Notes: a model not told the origin generated them from the letters alone. 64,000 nucleotides of DNA from an uncultured Proteiniphilum sp. (GCA_927407015.1 CAKMJT010000015.1:1-64000), one strand, 5' to 3'. Shown: positions 1 through 8,585, counted from the stretch's first letter. Numbers and translations are program-made.

Positions 1-139
1 CTTAAAGGTCGAAATTATATCTCAAAATACAATTGTTACCGTTTTTACTGCACTATTGTTACCATTATCGCTGTAGTCTTGTTACCGTTTTCACTGTACT
101 GGATTTCCATTTTTACTGTATTTCTAATTTCCGGTAACA
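1..139. mobile_element. Probable end of an IS21-like insertion sequence (partial)
   Basis: Four related 18-bp units start at 33, 56, 79 and 101, so the period is 22-23 bp. The first three begin TTGTTACC and all four end in CTG. An inverted copy, GGTAACA, closes the array at 133-139. Read on the minus strand the block starts with TGTTACCGG and then repeats CAGTAAAAACGGTAACA-like units. Terminal TG...CA and several transposase-binding repeats near each end are known traits of the IS21 family. The transposase genes would lie left of the window, so identity rests on this end alone. An iteron-like binding array is the alternative. Confidence 0.42.
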
Positions 140-277
140 ATTCGTCAAATCCGGATGCGGTGGTGGAAATAAGGAGTATTCCATCAGTATCAGGGTTGTG
201 CGGCAAATATAACCATAATTTAGATAAAAAAAGAAAATGGGAGTATTTTTGTTAATCCTGAACGTTTTTCTGTTGTG

Positions 278-1240
278 TCAGTACCTCCGGTTCCGCATGG
301 TTTGGGATGCGGAGGTGGATGCGGTGCCGGAAGATTTTTTATTGCTGCGCCGGCTGGCCTCACTGGGTGGGGCGGCAACCGTTTTTTCTTCCTGGCGGAG
401 GAGTTGCTCAAAATCGAGCAGCTCCTGTTCGATCCGTTCCTGTTCTGCCTTCATCTCCTCAGGGGTGGAGGTGTATTGCGAGATGGAGCGGTTGCCGGGG
501 TTGCCGGTTTTATAGATTTCGCCGCTATAGCTCCGCTTCCGGAAGAAGTCATCCACCGTCTCGGTGACGCGGTTGTTGAGGGCGGAGGCCATCAGCGGCA
601 TACGACGGGTGTAGGGCTCGAGCTCACCATATTGAATCCAGAAGAGGGGATAGCGGGTATCGGCGGAGGCATCGTCGTCCTGCCGGAAGAGGATGGGGCA
701 GAGGGCCACAGGCTGCACTTGGAAGGCCGATGTGGCGGTGTCGAAGTAGTAGGCTTCCTTCAGGTAGTAGCCCAGCACTTCATTGGAGGGCACGTCGGCA
801 TCGTTCACCGTGATCACGCCGTTCTCCGTTTCATGGTAGATGCCGAAGCGGTTGACCAGCCCGGAAAAGTTAACACGGTACTCCTCGGTGAACTCCTCAC
901 GGCCGTCGAGGTACTCATACGCCCGAATGCGATCTTCCTGCAGCAGCCGGAAGATCATGGCAAAGAGATTGCGCTGACCCCCTGCGGATGTGGAGGGATG
1001 ATAGAGAGGTGCATTGCCCTCCTTTCTGAGGTCGATATAGCGGTAGATGACGCGTGACCAGCGGGCATCGGCGATCTCCTCTTCGATGTTTGGTCGGTTT
1101 TCCCGGATGGCAGGGGATACAGATGCTTGCCGCTCCTGCTGCCGCCGTTGCTCAATTCGTTCCCGGGCAGTGGTTTGCGGGTAGAGGGCCGTTACTTGCC
1201 CTACTAAAATGAATAGGATGAATATTGTCTTGGTTGTCAT
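278..1240 (-). CDS. gldN: Type IX secretion / gliding protein GldN (PorN)
   Basis: 320 residues with an N-terminal signal peptide (hydrophobic residues 5-20). GldN/PorN is a periplasmic partner of the lipoprotein GldK and builds the ring under the outer membrane in the type IX secretion system. The body is the usual charged alpha/beta region and contains the conserved stretch around WSRVIYRYIDL. The tail is basic and low in complexity. It is the last gene of the porP-gldK-gldL-gldM-gldN run, 10 bp after gldM, matching the order known from Porphyromonas and Flavobacterium. The ATG at 1240 follows directly. No terminator is visible downstream; a probable IS end lies within 140 bp of its stop. 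Confidence 0.95.
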   Translation of the reverse strand: MTTKTIFILFILVGQVTALYPQTTARERIEQRRQQERQASVSPAIRENRPNIEEEIADARWSRVIYRYIDLRKEGNAPLYHPSTSAGGQRNLFAMIFRLLQEDRIRAYEYLDGREEFTEEYRVNFSGLVNRFGIYHETENGVITVNDADVPSNEVLGYYLKEAYYFDTATSAFQVQPVALCPILFRQDDDASADTRYPLFWIQYGELEPYTRRMPLMASALNNRVTETVDDFFRKRSYSGEIYKTGNPGNRSISQYTSTPEEMKAEQERIEQELLDFEQLLRQEEKTVAAPPSEASRRSNKKSSGTASTSASQTMRNRRY

Positions 1241-1250
1241 AGCTTTTTAA

Positions 1251-2801
1251 TCAATTTACTCTCAGTTCCATTACCGCAATTTCGCGTTCCGTACCATCGG
1301 GGCCGGTGGCACGCACGCCGGAGATGTAGAAGTAGCTGCCACGAATCAGCCGCCGGATCTGCTCCCTTTGTCGCTCCGAGAAGCGACTGCCGTCTGATAC
1401 CTCGGGGATGGCATTGCCCATGGAATCAAAGAAGACGGTGCGGAAGCTTCTCACCTGAAAAGGCACGTGGAGGATGCCGTCGTCGATGGCGGCTTTGAGG
1501 CCGTCGTTCTGCAACAGGGCTGCCTTCGGGATGCTGCCTCCTTTCCGCATCACCGGGTTGCCCCCGGCATCGCGGTATTCGATATAGGGGGTGGGGTCGG
1601 GGAGGGTGCGCACCCGGAAGGTGTGCGTCGCCACCCTGCGTGCCTCACCTCCCGCCGTGCGTGCCGAGACGGTGATGACCGCCTCCCTGCCGGCAGAAGC
1701 GGGACGGGCCACCCAGAGGTTGCCGCGGCGACCGAGGGTGCCGTTGGTCATCACGGCGCTCACCTCCTGCGGTGCGACACCAGGCACCGATATGCTGACC
1801 TCATTGTCGATGCCGGCATAGAGCACGTTCATCAGTGTGGGGGCGACGGTGGCCATCGGCTCGATAACTGTATAGCTGCTGCTGAAATCACGCCGGGTGA
1901 CGCTGCCGTCACTGCCGGTCAGTTCCACATACCCCTCCACCGGGAAGGTGCCGCTGCGGGGAGCCGGCAGCGAGAAGAAGCCGTCGTCGCCGACTTCCGG
2001 CGCCTGCCCCTGCACCACGATGTGCGGACGGCTGGTGCTGTCCTCTGCCGCGAGAATCACCCGTGCGTTGTAACTCCCGCCCTGCAGTACCGTCTCCGAC
2101 TCGGGGATCAGCCAGGCGTTGAGTCGGTTCAGCCGGAAGTCGCCCATATCCACACTCTGGAGGAGCGATGCCAGTGCCTCTCCCTCTGAGAGACGGATGT
2201 CGTTCTCAATCTTGGTGAGCAGGGTAACGGCTGCCGCCAGCGGCATCTGCTCAAACAGCGACGCCTCCCAGCTCCTGCCGCCGGCTCGGGGATCCGTGGA
2301 GAGGTTGCAGGCGATCAGTGCGCGGCGCGACGGGTCGTCCACCCACGTCATCAGCTGCTCACGGTAGCTGTCGATAGCCATTCTTAGCTTCTTTCCCTCA
2401 CCCCGCAGGGGAGAGAGCATCACCACCGCAGCGGCCTCCAGGTCGTCCTTATGCCGGATGTGACTGATGTCGCCCCGCTTCCCGTCCGCCTCCCGCACCA
2501 TCTGCAGCTTCAGGTCACGGATGTACTGTGTGAGTGAATCGCTCATGCTGCGCACCTGCAGGCCTTTGTCGGTCCACGCACCCGCTTTTTCGGGGTTCGC
2601 GGCGCGGTAGGCGGAGAGCTCCTCCATGATGAGCCTGTTCTGCTCCTGCAGGGTCTGCGACGATTCGCCGAGCCGCTCATCCACCACCCCGAAGCCGTCG
2701 AGCACCTCCACCGAGACGTTGAGGGCCAGCATCGCGATGAAGACCAGGTACATCAGGTTGATCATCTTCTGACGGGGGGAGTTGGGACTGTTGACTGCCA
2801 T
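1251..2801 (-). CDS. gldM: Type IX secretion / gliding motor protein GldM (PorM)
   Basis: 516 residues. A single membrane helix at about residues 13-32 follows a short cytoplasmic tail, and the remaining 480 residues are periplasmic, as in known GldM. GldM and GldL form the proton-driven inner-membrane motor that powers type IX secretion and gliding, and the GldM periplasmic arm reaches the GldK/GldN ring. Acidic residues expected near the helix (EVLDGF) are present just after it. The gene sits 13 bp after gldL and 10 bp before gldN, so translation is probably coupled. Length and order are ordinary for the family. Confidence 0.96.
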   Translation of the reverse strand: MAVNSPNSPRQKMINLMYLVFIAMLALNVSVEVLDGFGVVDERLGESSQTLQEQNRLIMEELSAYRAANPEKAGAWTDKGLQVRSMSDSLTQYIRDLKLQMVREADGKRGDISHIRHKDDLEAAAVVMLSPLRGEGKKLRMAIDSYREQLMTWVDDPSRRALIACNLSTDPRAGGRSWEASLFEQMPLAAAVTLLTKIENDIRLSEGEALASLLQSVDMGDFRLNRLNAWLIPESETVLQGGSYNARVILAAEDSTSRPHIVVQGQAPEVGDDGFFSLPAPRSGTFPVEGYVELTGSDGSVTRRDFSSSYTVIEPMATVAPTLMNVLYAGIDNEVSISVPGVAPQEVSAVMTNGTLGRRGNLWVARPASAGREAVITVSARTAGGEARRVATHTFRVRTLPDPTPYIEYRDAGGNPVMRKGGSIPKAALLQNDGLKAAIDDGILHVPFQVRSFRTVFFDSMGNAIPEVSDGSRFSERQREQIRRLIRGSYFYISGVRATGPDGTEREIAVMELRVN

Positions 2802-2814
2802 GTATAGGATTGAA

Positions 2815-3528
2815 TTACAGTTGAGAGGCTGTGCTGTTGCCGCCCCTGTGTACGGTCATGGCCTGCAGCATGCGTGCATAGGCGTCGTTCAGCTCGCGGA
2901 GCTGTGCCGCCATTCGTTCTGTCTCGCGACCGATCACCGTGCCGTCGGGAATGGTGTCGCTATAGGTGTTCTTTAGCCGCTGCAGCCCCCGGTTGATCTG
3001 CTCAATGGTGTCGATCTGTCCGCTGATGCTCTTCAGCTGTACCTCGTAGAGCGCATTGAGGCCCGACAGTGTGCGGTTCAGGCTCTCCATCTGTTTGCCG
3101 TATTCCTCGGCGTGACCGTTCAGTTGCGGGGGAATCGCCGTCGTTGTTCCGGGGAGGGATTGTACGGGCTGATCTCCGGCAGGCATACCCTGTGTCGCGG
3201 AAGGCCTGGCAGCGGATAGTGGTGTAAAGGCATCTGTTCCGAAATCGGGGTGCTCCTCCGGGTTCTGCGAGGCGAGCACCGGGAATACCTGCTCCCAGGG
3301 ATAATCGCGAACCGGCGTGTCGAAGGCGGAGATGATAAAGACGCACACCTCGGTCACCATCCCGATAAAGAGCATCTCGTTGCCGAAGGGGAAGTGCAGC
3401 AACTTGAACATGGCACCCAGGATCACGATGGCCGCACCGAAGCTGTAGGCAAAATTAATGAATCGTTTTCCGCGTTCCGTTTGCAGGAACTGTTCGAGCC
3501 TGTTTTTATATTTCTTGTATGCATTCAT
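2815..3528 (-). CDS. gldL: Type IX secretion / gliding motor protein GldL (PorL)
   Basis: 237 residues. Two adjacent hydrophobic helices lie at about residues 26-44 and 49-68, followed by a long cytoplasmic domain with a heptad-like C-terminal part. GldL forms the pentameric inner-membrane ring around the GldM dimer. The conserved glutamate expected in the second helix is present (MVTEVCVF). A proline/glycine/glutamine-rich linker at about residues 95-140 separates the membrane part from the coiled-coil tail. It lies 27 bp after gldK. Confidence 0.95.
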   Translation of the reverse strand: MNAYKKYKNRLEQFLQTERGKRFINFAYSFGAAIVILGAMFKLLHFPFGNEMLFIGMVTEVCVFIISAFDTPVRDYPWEQVFPVLASQNPEEHPDFGTDAFTPLSAARPSATQGMPAGDQPVQSLPGTTTAIPPQLNGHAEEYGKQMESLNRTLSGLNALYEVQLKSISGQIDTIEQINRGLQRLKNTYSDTIPDGTVIGRETERMAAQLRELNDAYARMLQAMTVHRGGNSTASQL

Positions 3529-3555
3529 ATGGGTGTCTTTTTCCTGTGTTGGTTT

Positions 3556-4971
3556 TTACTTTCCTCCTCCCACCTGCGTCCTCACGCAACGGAATCCAAT
3601 ATAGGAGCGGCCTCTGTGATGGTATTCGGAGTCACGCATATCGGAACGGATAAAGGTGGCATTGTCTTTCCAGGAGCCCCCCTTCACCACCTTGCGTTTC
3701 AGCAGGGACGGGTCGTCCGTGGTTGCATCGTACCTGTATTCCGGATTCAGGTCGGTCATCAGCTCATTCCCCGACCCGGTATAGGAGGTCGATGTCCATT
3801 CCGCTGCATTGCCCGCCATATCGTACAGCCCGAGCTGGTTGGGCTTGAAGCTCCGTACTTTGGCCGGGATCAGATGATTGTCCGCCGCATAGGCACCCTC
3901 GCCCGGGTTGAAGTTGGCCTGGTAACAGCCACCCTCACCGGTGGTGCTGTCCGAATTCCACGGGTAGCGGTTGTCGGAGTTGGCATTGCGCGCCGCCATC
4001 TCCCATTCCGCCTCGGTGGGCAGCCGGTATTTCTCGATCTGCACCCCTTCCTTGTTGATGCTCCTGCGCAGGAACAGGGTGCGCCACTCGCAGAAGGCGG
4101 TGGCCTGATCCCAGCTGACCCCCACCACAGGGTGATGGGCATAGCCGGGATGGGCGAAGTAGTTGCGCATATAGACCTCGTTGTTGGCATTGGGGAAGTC
4201 GTTCACCCAGCAGGTGGTGTCGGGGTAGATGTTGACGATGCGGGTGTGGACGAAGTCGTAGAGGCTGCCCAGCGGCCGGGTGAGGGTCTCGTTGACGATG
4301 CGTCCGTCGCTGGCCACATACGCAGTGTCCTTGGTGATCATCACCGTTTGTTCCGCAGCGGGACTGCCTCCCGCAGCGACGGCTCCCAGCACCCTGCTGA
4401 GGTGGTGCTGCAGTCTGGCTGCCTCCGCCGCATCGAACCATTCGTAGCGGAAGTTGAGTTGTGCCGCATCGAGCATCTTCTGTCCCGTGATGGGATGGGT
4501 GACGTAGAGGCTGTTGATGGCTGCCTCCTCCTCTTCGGTGTTGCGGGTCCAGGGGATGGGGGCGGACCAGTTGAGGCGTGGGGTGACGGGCTCTCCGTAT
4601 TCATCCTCGGCGATTTTATAAAAGTCGTCACCCGCATAGCGCGGGTCGGCGATTCGTTCGCGGATGATGGAGTCGCGTACCCAGTAGACAAACTGTTTGT
4701 ACTGCGAGTTGGTAATCTCGGTCTCATCCATCCAGAAGTTGTCGACCGATACACCCCGTGTGGGAATGGTGATGCCCCAGAGCGAGTCGATTTCGCCCGG
4801 ACCCATGGTATAGGCGCCGCGTGTCACCAGCACCATGTTGTAGGGTGTGGGCTCATCCCACACCTTTCCCACGGGAACGCCGGTCAGCTCGCCCCCCATA
4901 CTGCCGATCCCCGGACGTCCACAGGAGATAATCAGTATCAGCACTGAAAGGAAAAGGAAATATTGCTTCAT
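3556..4971 (-). CDS. gldK: Type IX secretion lipoprotein GldK (PorK)
   Basis: 471 residues. A lipoprotein signal ends at Cys17 (LIISCG), so the protein should be anchored to the outer membrane. The rest is a formylglycine-generating-enzyme-like (SUMF1) domain with the fold markers MDETEITNSQY, LPTEAEWEMAARN and a C-terminal GFRCVR. In GldK/PorK this fold is structural and forms the periplasmic ring with GldN. The 340-bp gap between gldK and the upstream porP is filled with short tandem repeats and holds no promoter I could recognise. Confidence 0.95.
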   Translation of the reverse strand: MKQYFLFLSVLILIISCGRPGIGSMGGELTGVPVGKVWDEPTPYNMVLVTRGAYTMGPGEIDSLWGITIPTRGVSVDNFWMDETEITNSQYKQFVYWVRDSIIRERIADPRYAGDDFYKIAEDEYGEPVTPRLNWSAPIPWTRNTEEEEAAINSLYVTHPITGQKMLDAAQLNFRYEWFDAAEAARLQHHLSRVLGAVAAGGSPAAEQTVMITKDTAYVASDGRIVNETLTRPLGSLYDFVHTRIVNIYPDTTCWVNDFPNANNEVYMRNYFAHPGYAHHPVVGVSWDQATAFCEWRTLFLRRSINKEGVQIEKYRLPTEAEWEMAARNANSDNRYPWNSDSTTGEGGCYQANFNPGEGAYAADNHLIPAKVRSFKPNQLGLYDMAGNAAEWTSTSYTGSGNELMTDLNPEYRYDATTDDPSLLKRKVVKGGSWKDNATFIRSDMRDSEYHHRGRSYIGFRCVRTQVGGGK

Positions 4972-4979
4972 ATTGTTAG

Positions 4980-5110
4980 AAATCAGTAGTCAGCTATCAG
5001 TTTTCAGTGTTCAGCTCTCAGCATTTAGTAATCAGTAATCAGTAATAGTTCTCAACAATCAGCATTGAACTATCAGTATTCAGTAATCAGTATCAGCTTT
5101 CCCGTTTCGC
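4980..5110. repeat. Degenerate AATCAGT/TTCAGT short tandem repeats
   Basis: This part of the gldK-porP gap is built from imperfect 6-10 bp units around TCAG (for example AATCAGTAATCAGTAATCAG at 5031-5050). The same unit recurs at 8470-8515 and 46950-47040. It holds no open frame. It is not a CRISPR, because no constant repeat and spacer lengths can be found. Confidence 0.8.
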
Positions 5111-5144
5111 AGGATATTCGCTGCGCTGCAATCAACAATCAGCG

Positions 5145-5311
5145 TCAGTTTCATCATATTCACCACATTCACCGCATCAGCACATTCACCACTTTATCGC
5201 ATCATCACATCATCGCATCATCGCATCATCGAATTACCACATTCATCACATCATCACATCATCACATCATCGCATTATCACATCTGCTAATCGTTGAATC
5301 GTTGAATCGTT
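5145..5311. repeat. CATCACATCATCG microsatellite-like tract and remainder of the gap
   Basis: Trinucleotide-rich tract made of CAT/CAC/TCG units (ATCATCACATCATCGCATCA and variants), followed by two copies of TCGTTGAA at 5291-5307. It completes the gene-free stretch upstream of gldK and directly follows the 3' end of porP. No promoter or terminator could be recognised in it. Confidence 0.75.
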
Positions 5312-6286
5312 TCACAACAGCCGGATGCTCTTCTGGGGCTGCAGCTTCGGTTTGAAATAGTCCAAAGGAAAGTTGCAGCGAAGATAGAGCTCATGACTGC
5401 CTTTGCTTTCACTCCCCACACCAGAGGTATGCAGGCTGTAGGCATATCCCAGCTCCAGCCCCTGCAGCGTGGCTCCGGCAAAGAAAGCGTAGCCGTCGTC
5501 TGACAGCCACGACACACCGCCCGAGAACCTTTTGTCGTATTTCAGGCGCAGTGTGGCCTGTACCTGTGTCACACTGAGATCGGACTGCACCCGCACCATC
5601 GGTTGTATTTCTAACGGAGAAAACAGTCTGATATTGTATCTGGCCAGCAAATGCCAGGAGCGGGGAATGGATGACCGGGCTGAATCGCTCTGCAGGCCGA
5701 TGGCGGCAATGGAATCGGGTACCGCATCAAACGCGGGTTGAGTGAGGTGCAGCACCGACAGGCCCGCGTAGAAATGCCCGCTCCAGGCAATGCCGGCATT
5801 CAGATCGGCCAGCTGTCGCTCCGCGGGGTTCACCTGCAGTGTACCCCGCTCATAAGGCTCACCACCGGGGATAAGGTGCAGACTGCCTGCATCATATTGC
5901 AGGCTGTAGATGCCGCCCTGCAGCCCAAGCTGCAGCGCCCCTGACCCCCATGCCTGCCGGAAGCTGTACTGGCCGGCCAGCAACGTATTGCGGAGCGAAC
6001 CCATCTGCTCGGAAGAGGCCACGATGCCGGCACCATGGCGTCGCTGCAGAAACGCCACCGGCATATCGGCAGTCAGCACCACTCTTTGGGGTGCATTGTC
6101 GATGCCTGCCCACTGATACCGGTAAACGGCTGCGGTGCGTATCTGCTCTGTTTCGCCGGCGAAAGCGGGGTTATAAAATCCCCTTACCGTCCAATAGTGA
6201 CTGAACGGTGCATCCCATTGCGCCTGTATCGCAGAGAGGCAGAACAACAGAAGAAGCGATAAGCAGAGAAATCGCCGTTTTTCCAT
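5312..6286 (-). CDS. porP: PorP/SprF family outer-membrane protein of the type IX secretion system
   Basis: 324 residues from ATG 6286; two codons upstream there is only a GTG, so the ATG is preferred. A signal peptide covers about residues 1-22. The body is a predicted beta-barrel: alternating hydrophobic strands, the early motif FYNPAFAG, and a sequence ending on the outer-membrane strand. PorP/SprF proteins tether secreted adhesins or the PorKLMN machinery at the outer membrane. Its place just before gldKLMN is the Porphyromonas order. It lies 140 bp after the VOC gene on the same strand. It could instead be a SprF-like paralogue dedicated to one substrate, but the context favours the core role. 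Confidence 0.88.
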   Translation of the reverse strand: MEKRRFLCLSLLLLFCLSAIQAQWDAPFSHYWTVRGFYNPAFAGETEQIRTAAVYRYQWAGIDNAPQRVVLTADMPVAFLQRRHGAGIVASSEQMGSLRNTLLAGQYSFRQAWGSGALQLGLQGGIYSLQYDAGSLHLIPGGEPYERGTLQVNPAERQLADLNAGIAWSGHFYAGLSVLHLTQPAFDAVPDSIAAIGLQSDSARSSIPRSWHLLARYNIRLFSPLEIQPMVRVQSDLSVTQVQATLRLKYDKRFSGGVSWLSDDGYAFFAGATLQGLELGYAYSLHTSGVGSESKGSHELYLRCNFPLDYFKPKLQPQKSIRLL

Positions 6287-6426
6287 TATCACTATAACTG
6301 AAAAACGGCGGAAAAATTGTGTAGAGAAACCGCTTATTTTTGTGGACAGGATTTTTTATGTTTATTTGTGCGGACAGTACCTTATCGGGCTGACTCCGGG
6401 AGACAGAAGCGGTGTGCAATAACAGC

Positions 6427-7521
6427 TTACAGACTTTCCGGTTTCACCCGCATAAAGCGCAGCATGCCCAGCATCCAGCGTGGCAGTGGTTTTTCGGGAT
6501 CCCGTTTGCGCAGGTCGAGGCTCAGGTTCAGCTTCTTTATCACCGGGATCTTATGGGTCTCCACGAACTCGATCAGCGTGCCGTCGGGATCTTCGATGTA
6601 GGCAAACTGGCCGGCGGCATCTCCCATACCGAAGGAGCTACCCTCCCTGTACTTCTGTGTGGTGTCGACGGTGAAAGGGAAACCCATATCCGTGCATTTA
6701 TCACGCAACGCATCCATATTCCGGATGTCGAAACAGATCTGGATAAACCCGGGATCTCCCCAGTAGCGGCCTTCATAAATTTTTCGGGGTGTACGTTCAA
6801 GCGGCTGCACCAGTTCAATGGCTGATTTTCCCAGCAGCTCACTGAAGCCGCCTTTGCGGGGTGAGCTGTGTGTGAGCAGGCGTCGCCGGAAACGACCTTC
6901 GCCAGCGGGAAGCGCTTTCAGATCGTCGAAGGTGCCGGTTTGGTCGGAAACGATGGTGTCATAGCCCAGAATATCCCGGTAGACCGGCATTGCTTTTTCG
7001 ATGTCGGTCACCCCGATCATGGCGCCGGCGATACCGCCTGTCAGTCGTTTCTCATCGCGGAAGAGCGAAGTTTCCTGCACAACCTGGAACAGGTTGCCGA
7101 ACGGATCTTTGATGAAAAAGGTTTTGGTACCGTCAATCGTATCGGTCAATCCTCCCAAAAGATGCACATTCGGCTTGCCGGAGAACAGGTCGTAGGCTTT
7201 CGCCACATCGCGGCTCTTGATCTTTGCCACGAATACCCCCAGGTCACCCGTTTGAATTTCAAAGCCGACGGGTTGCGGTTTCCGTTCGGAGTACTGCCAT
7301 ATCTCAAATCCCCCGCCGCCCTGCATGTTGATGGCAATGGCCGCATGACGCTTCTGTGGTTTGCCACCGGTATAGGGGAGCATCAGCTCCGCCACGGTGT
7401 CATCTTCCAGGATGCGGATGTTCATCTGGAACATGTCGATGTAATATTTCCAGGCTTCGGCAAAGTTTTCCACGCCGATGCCGATCTGCTGGATGCCGGC
7501 GATATAGTACTTTTTGTCCAT
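6427..7521 (-). CDS. VOC (glyoxalase/HPPD-fold) family protein with degenerate metal ligands
   Basis: 364 residues from ATG 7521; the open frame runs 39 bases further up but those residues lack family similarity. Four beta-alpha-beta-beta-beta units are arranged in two halves, like 4-hydroxyphenylpyruvate dioxygenase and extradiol dioxygenases. The histidines normally found in HIG/HVCF-type strands are replaced (QIGIGV near residue 12, FIQICFDI near residue 265). The late glutamate strand GTLIEFVETH is kept. It is the last gene of the same-strand run alpha-oxoamine synthase, threonine-synthase-like enzyme, reductase, VOC. A lipid-modifying role is only an inference from position. It is commonly annotated as glyoxalase or HPPD. 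Confidence 0.8.
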   Translation of the reverse strand: MDKKYYIAGIQQIGIGVENFAEAWKYYIDMFQMNIRILEDDTVAELMLPYTGGKPQKRHAAIAINMQGGGGFEIWQYSERKPQPVGFEIQTGDLGVFVAKIKSRDVAKAYDLFSGKPNVHLLGGLTDTIDGTKTFFIKDPFGNLFQVVQETSLFRDEKRLTGGIAGAMIGVTDIEKAMPVYRDILGYDTIVSDQTGTFDDLKALPAGEGRFRRRLLTHSSPRKGGFSELLGKSAIELVQPLERTPRKIYEGRYWGDPGFIQICFDIRNMDALRDKCTDMGFPFTVDTTQKYREGSSFGMGDAAGQFAYIEDPDGTLIEFVETHKIPVIKKLNLSLDLRKRDPEKPLPRWMLGMLRFMRVKPESL

Positions 7522-7677
7522 ATGTGTGCTTAACTGAGATAATGATGATTCAATTGCCAATGCCTCTTCCGGCGCTGCGGCTGCTGTTGTGGCATCCTTG
7601 TTCCTGGCCGGGACAATAGTGATTCCATTTGCAACGGGTTCGAAATAAATGGGTACAGACGGAACGCGTTGCAGCGG

Positions 7678-8469
7678 TCAGACGGGTTTGATCCGGCGTG
7701 CCAGCCTGCGCGAAAGGGCCGGGAGAAACCGTTTGATATAGACCATCAGCAGTTCGGAACCTCCCACCAGCACCTCCGGCTTTTGTTTTTTGATCGCTTT
7801 CACGATCTTGCGGGCCGCTTTTTCTGCCGTGATCCCTTTCTCCTGCCCCTCGTCCATCCGTCCGTGTTTTTTTCCGTCTGCCTCCAGTGCGTTGTAAGAG
7901 ATATTTGTTTGTATGCGGCCCGGGCAGACCATCACCACCCGTATCCGGTCGTTGTAATACTCGGCTTGTACCGTCTCGAAGAAGCCGTAGAGGGCAAACT
8001 TCGATGCGGCATAGGCTGAGCGCAACGGAAAGCCGAACTTGCCGGAGATGCTGCTGGTGACGGCGATGGTGCCGCCCCCCTGTGCTATCATCGCGGGCAG
8101 GAGCCGCTTGGCGATTTGCATCGGTGCGAAGAAGTTCACCTGCATGATCTTTTCATCCACCCAGGCAGAGGTCTCCAGCGTTGTGGAACGCTGACTGATG
8201 CCGGCATTGAGAAAAGCTATATCCATATTGCCGAAGAGCGCAATGGCCTTGTCTGTCAGCACATCCATATGAATCAGATCAGACAGGTCGTAAGGCAATA
8301 TCTCACAACGGGCGCCCAGCCGAATGCATTCCTGCTGCACCACTGCCAGCCTGTCGGCGCGTGTGGCCGTGAGGATCAGATTGCACTTCTCCCGGGCGAA
8401 CAGATAGGCGCACGCTTCGCCGATACCGGAAGAAGCGCCTGTGATCCATATCGTTTTGTTGGGTTGCAT
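7678..8469 (-). CDS. Short-chain dehydrogenase/reductase, candidate 3-ketocapnine reductase
   Basis: 263 residues of a classical SDR. The cofactor loop TGASSGIG spans residues 10-17, NAG is at 88-90, and the catalytic set is Ser139/140, Tyr153 and Lys157 (YAASK). A basic hydrophobic C-terminus (YIKRFLPALSRRLARRIK) suggests membrane contact, as in 3-ketodihydrosphingosine reductases. The neighbours are an alpha-oxoamine synthase that makes a 3-keto amino lipid and a threonine-synthase-like enzyme. The likely job is therefore to reduce the 3-keto group of the acylated amino acid, giving capnine if the amino acid is cysteate. The substrate is inferred; the SDR family assignment is secure. Confidence 0.85.
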   Translation of the reverse strand: MQPNKTIWITGASSGIGEACAYLFAREKCNLILTATRADRLAVVQQECIRLGARCEILPYDLSDLIHMDVLTDKAIALFGNMDIAFLNAGISQRSTTLETSAWVDEKIMQVNFFAPMQIAKRLLPAMIAQGGGTIAVTSSISGKFGFPLRSAYAASKFALYGFFETVQAEYYNDRIRVVMVCPGRIQTNISYNALEADGKKHGRMDEGQEKGITAEKAARKIVKAIKKQKPEVLVGGSELLMVYIKRFLPALSRRLARRIKPV

Positions 8470-8585
8470 TTTTTTAGCTGTCAGCTGTCAGCTGTCAGCG
8501 ATCAGCTTTTTTAGTTGGGTTGATGATGCTTTCAGCGTTATTGGTTTTAGCGATCAGCTTTCACTTTTCACTTTTCACTTTTCAC
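8470..8585. repeat. GCTGTCA and TTTTCAC short tandem repeats
   Basis: The gap between the reductase and the threonine-synthase-like gene holds three copies of AGCTGTC (8478-8500), several GATCAGC units, then TTTCACTTTTCACTTTTCAC up to the stop codon at 8586. The second unit recurs at 55300-55325, again directly behind a minus-strand gene. No promoter element was seen. Confidence 0.75.

Noticed and set aside
275-1057. 260-codon open frame on the plus strand
   Set aside because: Antisense to gldN, low-complexity composition, no ribosome site or motif.
3526-3560. Frameshift between gldL and gldK
   Set aside because: Both genes have full family length and normal ends; the 27-bp gap is ordinary.
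3250-4947. 565-codon open frame on the plus strand
   Set aside because: It is antisense to gldK/gldL, rich in H, G, V and R as expected from a shadow of biased codons, and has no family motif.
5145-5290. Possible CRISPR-like array
   Set aside because: Units are 3-12 bp with no constant repeat and spacer length, and no cas genes are nearby.
6335-6355. Plus-strand TATTTTTG between porP and the VOC gene as a promoter
   Set aside because: No plus-strand gene follows; a chance match in AT-rich DNA.
6427-7521. 4-hydroxyphenylpyruvate dioxygenase in tyrosine breakdown
   Set aside because: The metal histidines are not visible and no homogentisate pathway gene is nearby.
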